Positions 1 through 12,154 of a stretch of 64,000 nt of DNA are shown here, one piece after another. Each line of letters begins with the position of its first letter. Positions within the stretch are counted from its first letter, which is position 1. The notes under the pieces were generated by a model, which saw nothing but the letters and a program-made list of their open reading frames with translations, did not search any database and was not told the origin of the DNA. Origin of the DNA: Cryptomeria japonica (lineage: Eukaryota > Streptophyta > Pinopsida > Cupressales > Cupressaceae); contig NC_081413.1 of the NCBI RefSeq assembly GCF_030272615.1, positions 717,423,867-717,487,866 on the forward strand, in the 5' to 3' direction. The translations under genes and the position numbers were made by a program.

Positions 1-2170
1 AATATGATATTCAGATAGAATATGAGAGAATGAACCTTATAATGAAATAGAATAATGTTAGATGATAGAAAATGATTAAGAAAGAGACGATGAGAGAAGA
101 ATCAACAAACTAGCAATAAACAGATGAGATGAAAATGAAATTGAATGAATCATGAACCTATGTCATTATTTATTGCACCATATATATTCATCATTGAGCC
201 TTATTATTGAACAATGGAGCTTAGCACATCAGGGTATAAGGAACCAAAATGCAAAGATATCTCATTGTAGAAACAAACACATAGCAGACAAGCAGCAAAC
301 AAAGAAAAAGATAATGCCCATCATAGCTCCTCTAGTCACTTGTGGACATCCTTGAGTAGCATAGGAACAATATCTGTCACCAAATGATAAAAGATAAAGA
401 CTGACCTGGACAAAATTCAGCAACTATACTGACCTTGTGCCTTCGTTCTCAGTTGCTTGATGTGATGGTTGATAATGTCCGATCTTAGAAATTTGTGGAC
501 TCCGTGTAAGACTGACTTGTTTGATTTCGAGTGTATCCTCTTCTATTTAAGACAAGATAATGATCACGTTGATATGGATATGATACGATTGATAAGACAG
601 TTTGATCAATTGATTGCAAATGTTTGATTGGATAGTTGTATCCTTTGTTAACTTCGTGCGAAGTGTTTGCTGGATATCTGCTAGGGTATTTGTTTCTCAC
701 AAGACATCTTATTGCAAGTGTTTCTGATTGATTGATTTTCAATTTTTAGTTCTTTTCCAAGAGCTTTTTCGATGTTTTTGGATTATGTAGGTAGATTTTT
801 GAATGTTTTTGGTTTGATCTTTTCAGGATCGTATTCCAATGTTTTTGGTATATTTTTTCAACACATTATATGGATGTTTTTTGGATTTTAAGTTTTTTTA
901 GGATCATTTATCTGATTTTTTTTGGATTTTTTCAGAACTTTATTTGATTTTTTTGGATTTTTTTAGGACTTTATCTAATTTTTTGGATTTTTTCAAGACT
1001 TTTATCTGATTTGTTGGATTTTTTCAGGACTTTTATCTGATTTTTTTGGATTTTTTCAGTTATGCCCCCATTGTGTAGACCTATATGATATGATGATCTG
1101 CAGAATGCATATGGAGACAAATGAATTTTTGACATGACCTATGTGAATGCAACGTGTAGGATGAAGATGCATTTCCTATTTGAACAAGGTTGACTATGTT
1201 TGTTTTTGCAAAACATTTTATAGATAAGTGGTCAATCGATCTCTAAGGCCCTTCGGAACATTCATCTCAACATAATTAGTGACTAGGTTTTACAAATGGA
1301 GACGTGGAAAAATTCCCCATTGGTTCTTGAAACTTTGATCTTCTTTTGCCCATGTGTTTGCAGATGAGTTAATTCCCGCTCTTGTGCTCACTAAAGATCC
1401 TTAGCATCCTATACGACTAGCTACATGGATTATTCTAACTTCAAAAGCATCTCAAATAGAGCCTCACTGCCAACAAGCCTTGAGAGCTCCGACGAGGTTA
1501 TAGACTATAATTTCTCAAATATTGCTCCATTGCCAGTAGGCATTCATAGCCTTGATGGAGTTACTTGCATGTTCCCTTAGTCAAGCTTTTTTATCGCATT
1601 TATATACATGATATTTCAGTTATATATCATTGCTCTTTTTCCTTGAGATGGATATTTGGCATAGCTCTTTTTATTTATATTTTCTTTCTTTGACTTGTAA
1701 GTAATGAAACCTACTTGGGTGTGACAATTAGAGTGGCGCTGAAGTAGAATTTCAGATTTTTCACTAGTCATATGATCAACTAGGTGTCTAGAATGAATTA
1801 GAGATTTTGTTAATGTGTGAGATATAGTAATGATAGATTGTGGGTTAACAAGTCTCAAATAGTGAAATCACTACCCAACCATAAGTAAAGCATCATCATA
1901 GGGTAATGTTGAGAATTAATGACCTTAGAACCTCAAAAACTTCATGTCCAAATATCTAAGAAAGGAAATGACCCTTGTTTTCCTTAGATGCAAACGAATG
2001 ATAAACTCAAACACTTGCCTTGTTTTATTGATGCTTCTATATGAAAATGTAGAAATTATGTGAATGTGATTTCTAAATATGATGGTGCTTGGAAAGAAAC
2101 TATATGCAATGCAGTGTTGTGAATAAAACGATATGCAATGCAGAAAGTAAAACCTAAACTAACCCAACCT
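1..2170. other. AT-rich internal part of element A, no gene recognised
   Basis: No convincing coding region is visible. Short minus-strand open stretches (around 485-742 and 1616-1858) lack repeats, motifs or relatives elsewhere in the window. The stretch lies downstream, in the minus-strand sense, of the long Asn/Gln-rich frame at 3967-2171, so it is probably more of element A. The only structure seen is a T-rich tandem repeat near 880-1064. Confidence 0.5.
880..1064. repeat. T-rich tandem repeat, unit about 40 bp
   Basis: Four to five imperfect copies of a unit made of a TTTTTTGGATTTTTTCAGGA-like core followed by CTTTTATCTGATT. The copies vary in T-run length. Looser single copies extend back to about 780. 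No coding meaning is apparent. Confidence 0.75.
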
Positions 2171-3967
2171 TTAGGTATAATATTTGTGTAGGTAGTTCAT
2201 TGGTCTTTGTTTGAAAAGTTGGATAAAGATGTGTTTTCCAATAAGATATAAGGACTCAGCTGGGTGTACATGTTCAAAATTTCCCATGTTGATTTTATTA
2301 GTTTTTTGATTTTGTGGATCATCGTAAGGAAATCTAGCTCTGGAAACCATGAATTCAGCTATAGCCTTATGATTTTCAATGAAATCCAATCATGGTAGGT
2401 TCTCTTGCCCCCAGTCTATCAAGTGTAGGTGTATGAGGTAAATTGGTTTCGAAGTTATGACATGAGCAGGTGTTATGTTTGTTTTTATTGATGCACTTGA
2501 AGAGGATGATGAAGTCAACCGGACGTCGATCTCATTAGTTGGTTCTATGCTCCTTTTTGTCATGACCTTGGTATTTGATGATAGCTCACATATAATTGTT
2601 GACAAGATGCTCTGTGTAGTATAACCCGGATTGGTGATTTCATTGATAAGGGATTCATGAACAACTTGTGTAGAGGAATCATGAGAGAAACTAGGAGAAA
2701 TGACAAGTTTGTTTGAGAGGGAATCTTGTGAAGAACATGGAGGATTATGACATGGAGATTAAGGGATGGAGGGACTTTGATCAAGATTTGAAGAAATAAT
2801 GGGATCTTGTTTAAGACATGAAGGTAAAGGTATGCTTTGATCTTGGTTTGTAAAGGGATTATTAGGGAGGATGGAAGGGATGTCTTGATCTTGCGTAGGA
2901 GGTGGATGTTGGATGGGACTTGAAATGACACTTTGTTCTTGAGATGGAAGGGTTTGATTATGAATGGAATAGAAAAGAGCGAGGGGATCATCATAAGATT
3001 CTTGGTCAGTGGGATCTTGATCAAAAATTGGGTAGGATGGAAGTGGTTGTTCTTGATCTTTATTTGTTTCAGGACTCATTTCTTCTGATTTTGGATCATC
3101 ATCTTGACACGGGGAAGGAGTTTGGATATTCATGGGAGATTCTTGGAATGTTTCAACCTTTTGACTTGATGAGAAAGGATTTTGAATGAGATTCTCTAAA
3201 TCATGACTTGGATTGGATTGGTTTTGTGCTATGGATGCCATTTGGGAGGTTGTGTTATTAGATAAAGATGGTGTGGATTGGTCCTACATGACTTCAGGGG
3301 ATGATGAAATGGAGGATAGATATGGTTGATTTAGGCTTTGGTTGAAAGGGATTTGATTTTGGTTGAAAGATGTTTGATTTTGGGTGAAAGTTGTTTGATT
3401 TTGGTTGAAAGTTGTTTGATTTTGGTTAAATGAATTTTGATTTGGACTTTGGTTGAAAGGGGTGTGATTTTGGTTGAACGAGGTTTGAATGTTGGGTTGA
3501 TATGAATTTTGATTTGGAATTTGGTTGAATGGGGTTTGATTTTGTTTGAACGATGTTTGAATGTTGGGTTGATATGAATTTTGATTTGGAATTTCGTTGA
3601 ATGGAGTTTGATTTTAGTTGAAAAGGGTTTGATTGTTGGGCTGATATGATTGGTATGATTGATGTAGTGGGTTGAAAGAAAAAGAAGGTTTACATGACTC
3701 TAATGTTGGTTGAGCTGAGGTAGGAACGATTTTGTTGAAGAATGAAGGTTGGCATGTTTGAATGGTCTCACAAGATTAAGAAGGTTGGTCTGATACTGAT
3801 TCCCTCATGGCCATCACTTCTCTCATCATGTTTTCTAACCAGCCCCTATGGTTGTCAGGATTAGCCATGTCTGTTACTTGTTGTTGCAAAGTTTTGATTT
3901 GTTGAGCTAATATTTCTATGGATGGCGATGGAATAGGAATGGAAGGGATGAATCCTCCACCTTCCAT
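2171..3967 (-). pseudogene. Asn/Gln-rich repetitive protein of element A (broken)
   Basis: One minus-strand frame runs about 599 codons from ATG at 3967 to TAA at 2171, interrupted only by stops near 3776, 3614, 3284, 2759 and 2390. The stops at 3614 (CAA to TAA) and 3284 (probably CAG to TAG) look like single C-to-T changes. Order: a short heptad-like segment (ILAQQIKTLQQQVTDM) near residues 20-35; an Asn/Gln-rich block near 110-220 built on FNQNQT hexapeptides and a longer unit with PNQNSYQPNIQTSF; an Asp/Gln/Ser/Pro-rich acidic block near 240-400; a Ser-rich run; and a C-terminal part with WGQENLP and RARFPYDDP. The early segment resembles LTQQMQTLQQQMQDM in the gag proteins of D and E, hinting at a gag origin. 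No zinc knuckle, protease or polymerase motif is seen. Function unknown. Confidence 0.55.
3345..3640 (-). repeat. 18-bp based tandem repeat coding FNQNQT units
   Basis: Plus-strand text repeats TTTGATTTTGGTTGAAAG with variants. Beyond 3430 it becomes a higher-order unit of about 72 bp (two good copies near 3480-3600). All unit lengths are multiples of three, so the Asn/Gln-rich minus-strand frame stays open through the array. Confidence 0.8.
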
Positions 3968-4207
3968 ACAAAATGTATAATTTCAATCCATGGTGTTTAC
4001 TTGTTTGGTTTGGACCTAGGATCACAACATGTAAGATATTTTCTCCATTTCTCTGAATGTGACAATGTTTGATTTAACTTGACCAACTTGTTTGAGTTGA
4101 GGTTGAGTTTGACTGATCCTCTGATTGTGATTTGGATGTTTAGGGTATGACTTTCTAGGATGATTATGCAACTGATGATGAACTAAGACAAAAGTATATG
4201 AGGTCTA

Positions 4208-4445
4208 GACAAGGATGTATATGAGCGTGATAATGAGGATGCAATTGAAGACTATGCAAGGACTTAGGATGATAATGAGGATGTAACTGAGGACTATGCA
4301 AGGACTTAGGATGATAATGAGGATGTAAGTGAGGACTATGCAAGGACTTAGGATGATAATGAAGACGTAAGTGAGAACTATGCAAGGAATTAGGATGATA
4401 ATGAGGACGTAAGTGGGGACTATGCAAAGACTTCCTAGGGTCACA
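4208..4445. repeat. 42-bp minisatellite, about 5.5 copies
   Basis: The unit is close to GATAATGAGGATGTAACTGA plus GGACTATGCAAGGACTTAGGAT. Because 42 is divisible by three, two minus-strand frames stay open across it, one reading a 14-residue unit with HPHYHPKSLHSP. This is more likely a by-product of unit length than a real protein. It lies in the leader region of element A. Confidence 0.85.
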
Positions 4446-4946
4446 AGTATGTAAGGACTTTTGAGAATCAATTTTCAAAATAGACTTTGTTTTTAGTAAC
4501 TTTGTGTGTAGGATAATGTTTTGTAGTTTTCCAAATCTCAGAACAATTGCTAGTAGGTATGTATAGCTGACTGACTCAATTTTCATACAATCTCAAAAAA
4601 ATTGGAGATACGTGGGATAGGGCCTGAAATAGCCCAAGAAATTGACTCAATACTGGTCTATCACAATGATACATAAAAAGGCATGAAATACAATCTTAGG
4701 CTGGATAGTGCACACCATTCAGTGAGGCCCTTACGAAATACCAAGATAAAATGAACAGATAGAGAGTCTGGTAGCACTGGCTCCACTCCACAACACACAC
4801 TTCTCGGGCATGCTAGTCTCTCTTACCCCAAAGATCCGAGGATCTTTTAGCTGAGGGATTCCTGTATCATAGTGTAAGGTACATGAAGGGTATCTATGGT
4901 GTATGATCTGCACTCCCAAAACCACTGAATGTAGGATTTTTGGCAA
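4446..4946 (-). other. Leader-like non-coding part of element A
   Basis: No coding region is supported. The stretch around 4690-4946 (CACTGGCTCCACTCC and a following GGATTTTTGGCAACTA) has a short counterpart in the leader of element D at 33390-33560 (CACTGGCTCCACCCTC and GGTTTTTGGCAACTAG). This suggests both are gypsy 5' leader sequence. Confidence 0.4.
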
Positions 4947-5731
4947 CTAAATTAATTCTTCAATTCCAAATCACCAAATTCTAATTTCATTTAATTTCAT
5001 ATTCTTCTAATTTCTTCCAAATTCAATTACATGTGCATGATTTCAAATACTAAAATGAATTAATAAATTCAATTATTTGAATAATATCTCATGCAAAGAT
5101 TAAATTAATAATCTAAATCTAAATGCAAGCACATGCTAAATTAATTAATTAAATCATTTATCTCTTCAACTTCTATTTCCATATTTCAATTAGTTTTTCT
5201 AAATTAAACTTTCTGTGTCATCCTCTTTATTTCCACCAATCATTCTTTTTCTTCCTTCAGTCAGCTTTTTCTCAATCAGTTGACTCAATTACTCTATTCA
5301 ATCTATTGAGTTCCACTCCTACAATTAGCAGTTAAACTATCAACTTGCATTTGAGTTCACCTTAGTTCACACCTCTTGATCATTTTGTTCCACCTTTCAA
5401 TCAATCTTCTCCAATTTTCTATAAATTGAGCATCCAATCTCCATTTTCAACAATCACAGACTTTTAATCTTTGTGTCACTTGTAGGTTACCAGCGCAATA
5501 TATGAGAGCCATTATACCATGAAGAGGAGAAGAGCAATGGAAGCAATATGTAAATCTTGGAATAGGGAGTTTTATTTGAATTGATTTATAATTCTTATTT
5601 TATTTGATCTTGCATTATTTCATTGTATTGTTTGTTAAATTCTGATTAGGAAAGGGACTCGTGATTTCCCTTGTTTCTAATTGCTTACTTTACTTTGCTT
5701 TGATAGAGAATTGAATGAATTTTGATCCTAG
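4947..5731 (+). repeat. LTR-A fragment in inverted orientation
   Basis: This stretch is the reverse complement of the 3' two thirds of the element A LTR (about 6060-6880). Shared blocks include the region around TACATGTGCATGATTTCAAA, CCATGAAGAGGAGAAGAGCA, and the end near TTGAATGAATTTTGATCC. The first 300 bp or so of the LTR, with the AT palindromes, is missing, and no primer site follows it. The result is a large imperfect inverted repeat with arms of about 0.8 kb around a spacer of about 330 bp. Confidence 0.8.
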
Positions 5732-5804
5732 ATTAACCAAATTTAAGACAGAATTATACAAAATCGATATCAGACAAAAGAAAAATAAAATAGCAATTAA
5801 CCCT

Positions 5805-5935
5805 GCGGATGCGTGACCCAGAAAGTGCGATTGCGTGACCTTGTCAGAGCAAATGCATGAACCCGAAGGGTCAAATGCATAATCTTGTCTATGCGATTGC
5901 ATGACAATGTAAGCTCGATTGCATGACAGAAAATA
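5805..5935 (-). repeat. Post-primer GCG-word array of element A
   Basis: Six or so degenerate copies of a word like GCGATTGCATGAC (also GCGATTGCGTGACC, GCAAATGCATGAACCC, CTCGATTGCATGAC), separated by short varying linkers. It begins about 95 bp downstream of the primer site in the minus-strand sense of the element. Confidence 0.7.
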
Positions 5936-6030
5936 TTTTCTCAAAATTCGTGCAACCTGCAAAAAAAATGAACAATTCGTACAATCTACAAAAATCACAC
6001 AGAACACAAAAAAAGGTTAAATTGATGTTA

Positions 6031-6050
6031 GTTCACATCGGGTTCACCAA
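6031..6050 (-). other. Primer binding site of element A
   Basis: The minus strand reads TGGTGAACCCGATGTGAAC directly after the LTR end and a TTT spacer. A TGG start, complementary to a tRNA CCA end, is expected of a primer site. The matching tRNA was not identified. Confidence 0.5.
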
Positions 6051-6053
6051 AAT

Positions 6054-7187
6054 ATGGGATGCAAAATTCATCTTAAAAACAAGTAATCAATTAGAAGCAA
6101 GGGAAATCATGAATCCCTATCCTAATTAGAATTTACCAAACAATACAATGGAATAACACAATTAAGAGATAGGAATTATAAATCATCAAATCAAATAAAA
6201 AACTCCCTATTCCGTGACTACATAGAACTTCCATTGCTCTTCTCCTCTTCATGGTATGATGGCTCTCAAATATTGTGCTGGTAACCTGCAAGTGACACGA
6301 AAATTCAAAGTTCGTGATTGTTGAAAATGAAGATTGGATGCTCAATTTATAGAAAATTGGAGAGGATTGAGTGAAAGGTGGAACAAATTGATCAAGAGGT
6401 GTGAACTCAAGTGAGCTTAAATGAAAATTGATAGTTGAACTATTGATTGTGGGAGTGAAAGTCAATAGATTGAATAAATTAATTGAGTCAACTGATTGAT
6501 GAAAGAGTTAACTGAAGGAAGAAAAATGATGATTGGTGGAAATAAAAAAGATGACAAAGAGAGCTTAATTTAGGAAAAGCTAACTGAAAGATGGAAATAG
6601 AAGTTGAAGAGATAAATGATTTAATTAATTAATTGATTGAATTAATTAATTTAGCATGTGCTTGTATTTAGATTTAGATTATTAATTTAATCTTTGCATG
6701 AGATATTATTCAAATAATTGAATTTATTAATTCAATTTAGCATTTGAATATATTTAGAACTTGACTTTGATTTTCAATTTGGTTTTGAAATCATGCACAT
6801 GTAATTTGAATTTGGAAGAAATTAGAAGAATATGAAATTAAAATTTGGGGATTTGGAATTGGAAGAATTAATTAGCTAATTAAATAATTTAAAGAAACTA
6901 TTTAATTATTTAGAAATGGAATTTAATTAAATAATAAAGATTATTTAAATTAAAGGATTAAATCACAATTAATTAAATAATAAATATTTAATTAATATTT
7001 AGAAAATAATTAAAATGATTAAATGATGATAGAATAGGAAAATAGAATAATTAATAAGATGAAGAAATATGAAACTAGAAGAATTTAGAAGAATAAGTTT
7101 AATTAAATTAATTAAATAATAAAGATTATTTAATCAATTAGAGGAATAATTAGTACATGATCAATGAGACATTTTTAGGTGTCTACA
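6054..7187 (-). repeat. 5' LTR of gypsy-like element A
   Basis: On the minus strand it begins TGTAGACACCTAAAAATG and ends CATCCCATA, followed by TTT and the primer site: about 1134 bp. The start is almost the same as that of LTR P at 40966 (TGTAGACACCTAAAATTG) and like that of LTR D at 36119. The first 300 bp hold a series of AT-rich palindromes (near 6890-7140). The outer end abuts the copia C1 LTR at 7188 with no spacer, as expected if A inserted into C1. The partner LTR of A is not in the window. Confidence 0.75.
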
Positions 7188-7983
7188 ATTTGTTCATTGG
7201 TCTAATCGGGTTTGCATATTTGTTGTTACCGACAAATAGGTCCAAGATATGCACTAGAAAGCTTATCTATTCCAGATAAGCATGACACTTTATGAAGATG
7301 ATTTATTATTATGGTAAATGCATTGAGCCAAAATCATGCATCGCATATTGATTCATTTGTAATTGATTTTATTGTAATATCTTAGTGAGCCGACCTACAC
7401 ATTTCATCTTAGGTTCTAGTATATATGTAAGATCTCATTTATGAGATTGTGTAGTAGTGTGAAAAATGATTGTAATAAGGTATATGCAAATATAAGAAGA
7501 GCAATACATGTAGACATTATTCAAGATTGAAGGAAGGTTTGAAGAAGATGAATCAGAGCTTAAACGGTACTGAATCCAGCATATGAAGATGCTATTTTGA
7601 GTAGTGCATTATCATTGGATTTAACCATCCAATTGTAGTCAGTGTGACTCCCATTTTGTGATTGAGCAGTGAGCTCTAGGCAGTTGGCCTTTCTGCATGT
7701 GCAGACTCCATATTGTATACACATACTATCTGTAGTAGTATCATCTGATTGTGGGTAAGGTTTCCCATTGTGGTTTTTCCTCTTACAAGGTTTCCACATA
7801 CAAATAACTATGTTATGTGTTGTGTATGTTATTTGTGTTTTTGTTTCATGCATTAAACTTTATCGGTACTGTAATTAACTGTTAAACTGTCTACCGACAT
7901 TAAAGTTTGGTTAAGTTAGTTTTGATTTGTATTTATTGGACAACTAATTCACCCCCCATCTCAGTTGCCTTTGGGATCTAACA
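7188..7983 (+). repeat. 5' LTR of C1, first part missing
   Basis: Matches 12728-13550 from ATTTGTTCATTGGTCTAAT to the end CTAACA. About 240 bp of the LTR start are absent because element A begins at 7187. It contains a TATA-like stretch near 7420 (AGTATATATGTAAG). Confidence 0.85.
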
Positions 7984-7985
7984 AC

Positions 7986-7997
7986 TGGTATCAGAGC
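7986..7997 (+). other. tRNA-iMet primer binding site of C1
   Basis: TGGTATCAGAGC, the usual initiator-Met tRNA complement of plant copia elements, two bases after the LTR end. Confidence 0.9.
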
Positions 7998-8040
7998 ATA
8001 GTCCTCTTTTTATGGAAGTTTAACAGCTTGAGGAGATCCA

Positions 8041-11000
8041 ATGTCTTCTAACTATTTCAGGATGGACAATCCGAAGCTGATGGAACCAACTACGGTATAT
8101 GGAAGATTAGATTGGAGACACATCTGAATTGCATTGGGAAGGACATATGGGATGTTAGAAAGAATGGCTATAGTGTTCCTACTCAAGGTCAACCTAATCC
8201 ACAAATATTAGCTAAAGATGAAGAAAATAATTGCAAAGCAAGAGAAGTACTATTGAGTGCATTGTCAAATCAACAAATCATGGGATTATCAGATAGATCT
8301 ACTACTAAAGATATTTGGGATAAGTTGGAAACATTGAATGAAGGTGATACCAAAGTGAAAATTGCAAAACTAGAATGCTTTCGGGTCAGGTATGAAAATC
8401 TGAAAATGGAAGAAGATGAAAGGATTTTCGGTTTTATGGAAAGAGTAAGTGAAATTGTTTTGGGTATACAATGTTGTGGAGGAACCTTAAGTGAAGATGA
8501 AATTGTTTCTAAAGTTTTAAGAGATTTTCCACAAGAATATAATATGAAAGTAACCACTGTTAATTAATTGAGAACAATGCCTAATGCATCAATATCTAGA
8601 GACACTTTGGTTGGAAAACTTTCAGCTTTTGAACTTGAGGAATTTGGTCCTATTGCTACTATTAAGATAGATTTAGCTTTCAAAGCATTATCATCTTTTG
8701 CAGCATCATCATCATCATCTGAAAAATCTAATTGGAAAGCCTTTTATGCAAGAGAACTTGAAGAAATTTGAAAGGAGAATGAAGAACTGGAAGAGCTTGA
8801 AGCACTATTTGCAAGGAAAATGTCTAAAGGTCTAGTTGGAAGTAAGTATGAAGGTAAAGCACAATTCAAATGTTTTAACTGCAATAAAATTGGTCATATG
8901 GCTTCTAGGTGTCCTAATAGATATGAAGTATTGAAAGAAGAAGCTAAAAGAACATACAAGCCTAACCCTGAATATTAAAGGTACATATTTAAGAAGAATA
9001 GAGACAAATCATGTTACTATGTTGATGAAGGAGTTACTAATGATTTTGATGCGGAACCGACAGACAATGGATGGGCTTTTGTTGCTATAATAGAAGATCA
9101 ACCGACACCTACTATTCAACCGGTAGAGCAAGCCCTAGCAACTAAAATTGAGGATAAGGATGAATGGATTATTGATTCCGGATGTTCACATCATATGACT
9201 AGTGATAAGAGTAAATTCTTAACCTTTCAGGAATACAATGGAGGTCTAGTAAGATTTGGAGATGACAAAGCTTGTTTGATCAGAGGAAAAGGCACTATAT
9301 CTTTTGATGGCAAGCATAATACTGATAATGTTTACTTTGTTGAAGGTTTGAAGCATAATCTTTTGAGTGTTGGTCAATTAGTTGAAAAGGGATTTCAATT
9401 ACAATTCAAGAATGGTAAAGGCAAAATCATGAATAGAACTAGTTTAGAAATTGCAACCAATAATCAGACTAGAGGTAATATCTTTCATTTGAATAACAAT
9501 GAGAAGATATGCTTGATTACACATAATGATGAAAGTTGGTTATGACATAAGAGACTATATCATGTAAATTTTGATTGCATTGTGAAAATAAGTACAACTA
9601 AGGCAGTAAGAGATTTACCTAAGATTGTTAAGCCTCACAATCCGGTATGTAAGGAATGTCAATTTGGAAAACAAGTTAGAGCAACTTTTAAGAGTATACC
9701 AGAAAAATCCATTAATGTTCTTGACTTAATTCATATTGATTTATGTTGTCCAGCAAGAACTAGAAGTTTACAAGGAGATAGGTATTTTATGCTAATCATT
9801 GATGACTATTCTAGAATGTGTTGGGTTACTTTTCTCAAGGAGAAATTAGAAGCTTTTGGGAAGTTCAAACTATTCAAGGTCATGGTAGAGAATGAAACCA
9901 GTAAGAAAATCAAATGCTTGAGATCAGATCAAGGAGGTGAATTCACATCTAAGGAATTTAATACATTCTGTGAAGTGAATGGAATTAAAAGATAGTTATC
10001 AACACCTCAGACACTCCAGCAGAATGGAATTGTGGAAAGAAAGAACATAACTATTTTGGATGCAGCTAGAAGCATGATATCAAAAGCAAATCTACCTCAT
10101 GTGTATTGGAGAGAAGCAGTCAATACAACTATTTATACATTCAACAGAGTTCACATCAAAGGAGAAACCAATAAGACCCCTCATAAACTATGGTTTGGTA
10201 ATACGGTTACTCTTAGATATTTTAAGAATATTTGGAAGTAAATGTTATATTAGGAGAGATGAGTATACTGGCAAATTTGATCCCAGAAGTGATGAAGGAA
10301 TATTTCTTGGTTATTCATCTAAGAGCAAGGCATATAGATGTTTTAATAAGAGATTACAGAAAATTATTAAAAGTATAAATGTGAAGATTGATGAAAAGTT
10401 TAGAAGGTCTATAGACACTAAATTGGTAGTTAAGATAATCACAAATGAACCTACTATGATCACATCGGTAAAAAATGTTGATCCAGTCACACTAACATCA
10501 TCTAAGAATTCCATGGTGACTGAAAAACCACAACAAGTAAAAACACCCAGGTATGTTAGATTGAATCACTTTGAAAATCAGATAATTAGGAACAAGTATC
10601 AAGGAGTTATGACTAGAGGAAGACTGGAAAATGAAGAGGTATGTCTTATTTCTCAAATTGAATGAGCAACTATTAATGAAGCATATGAAGATAAACACTA
10701 AATTAAAGCTATGGAAGATGAATTGGAACAAATTGAAAAGAATAACACATGGACATTAGTTCCCTGGCCTAAAGATAAAAATATAATTGGAACTAAATGG
10801 GTATTCAGAAAGAAACTTAATGAAGATGGTAATGTAATAAAAAATAAAGCAAGATTAGTGTGTAAGGGACATTCACAAAAAGAAAGAATTGATTACAATG
10901 AAACCTTTGCACCGGTAGCTAGAATTGAGACAGCTCTGATTAGTCTTAGCTTTTGTAGTGCACAAGAACTATAAAGTATATCAAACGGATGTTAAATGTG

Positions 11001-12154
11001 CATTTCTGAATGGAGATCTAGAAGAAGAATTTTACATTGAACAACTTGATAAATTTTCATTGACAGATGACAAAGATATGGTTTGCAAGTTAAGGAAAGC
11101 TTTATATGGACTAAAGCAAGCTTCTAGAGCTTGGTATGCTAGATTGGACAAATATCTTTATTATAAAGTAACTAATGATGATATCTTGGTTATTGAAGTT
11201 TTTGTTGATGATATAATCTTTGGAGGAGAAGATGGATTGTGTAAAGACTTTTCTAATAAGATGCAGGAAGAATTTGAAATGTCTATGATTGAGGAGATAA
11301 AATTCTTTTTAGGATTACAGATTTCATAGACTGATAAAGGTTTTATCATAAATCAATCAAAGTACTTAAAGGAATTACTAAAGAAATTTGGCATGGAAAA
11401 CTCTAAACTGGTAAGCAAACCTATGACTACAACTGATAAGCTATCTTTGAAGGATGAATCAACACCTGTTAATCCAACTAGGTACAAGTCTATGATAGGA
11501 GGTTTACTATACTTGACACAAATAAGACCTGATATTATGAATGCAGTATATTATGTTTCAAGATTTCAGAGTAATCCTAAGGAAAATCATGAATCAAGAG
11601 TAAAAAGGATTTTCCAGTATCTACAAGGCACTACAAATCTTGGCTTATGGTATCCTAGAGATGAAAACTTTGATTTTTGTGCATACATAGATGCAAATTG
11701 GGCAGGACATGTAGATGACAGAAAAAGCACCACCGGTGGAGCATTTTTTCTTGGCAGCAGACTAATTTCATGGTTGAGCAAGAAACAAAGTTGCACATCA
11801 CTATCAACAACAAAATCAGAATATGTTGCAGCAACAACTAATTGTACATAGGTATTATGGATTAAGCAAATGTTGAAGGACATAAAAGTAAAATGCAAGG
11901 AACCCATAATCATTTACTGTGATAATATGACAGCAATTGATATATCAAAGAACTCAGTATGTCAATCTAAAATTAAACATGTTTCTATCAAATTCAATCT
12001 TCTGAAAGAGAATGTTGAAGCAAAAGAAGTGAAATTGGTTTATGTGAATACTAAAGAGCAAATTGCAGATATCTTTACTAAACCTTTGCCTAAGGAAACT
12101 TTTGAATATCTTAGGAAGCATTTTGGAATCATACCCTCACCGGTAGAAACTTAA
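8041..12154 (+). pseudogene. C1 copia gag-pol polyprotein (decayed)
   Basis: Starts at ATG 8041, in the same place as the start in C3, but shifts frame near 8065-8110. From 8112 to about 10240 one frame holds gag, a CCHC knuckle (CFNCNKIGHMASRC, near 8870), the protease site WIIDSGCSHHMT (9165), and integrase with its first Asp region near 9720, RSDQGGEF (9920) and NGIVERKN (10025). Stops lie near 8565, 8769, 8977, 9543 and 9993. A frameshift near 10230 leads into reverse transcriptase ([19 protein letters not shown]), and another near 10965 leads to FVDDIIFGGEDG (11200) and RNase H (DANWAGHVDDRKSTTGG, IYCDNMTAIDI) up to the stop at 12152. The stretch between RAWYARLDKYL and YYKVTNDDI (about 11150-11165) is too short for copia, so a dozen or so codons before the catalytic box are probably deleted. 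The catalytic box reads FVDD where YVDD is usual. Non-functional. Confidence 0.9.

Noticed and set aside
4164-4586. His/Pro/Ser-rich 140-residue reading frame on the minus strand
   Set aside because: It exists because a 42-bp repeat keeps two frames open at once; there is no support outside the repeat.
7986-7997. TGGTATCAGAGC sequences as possible tRNA genes
   Set aside because: They are only the 12-base complement of a tRNA 3' end next to LTRs; no cloverleaf is present.
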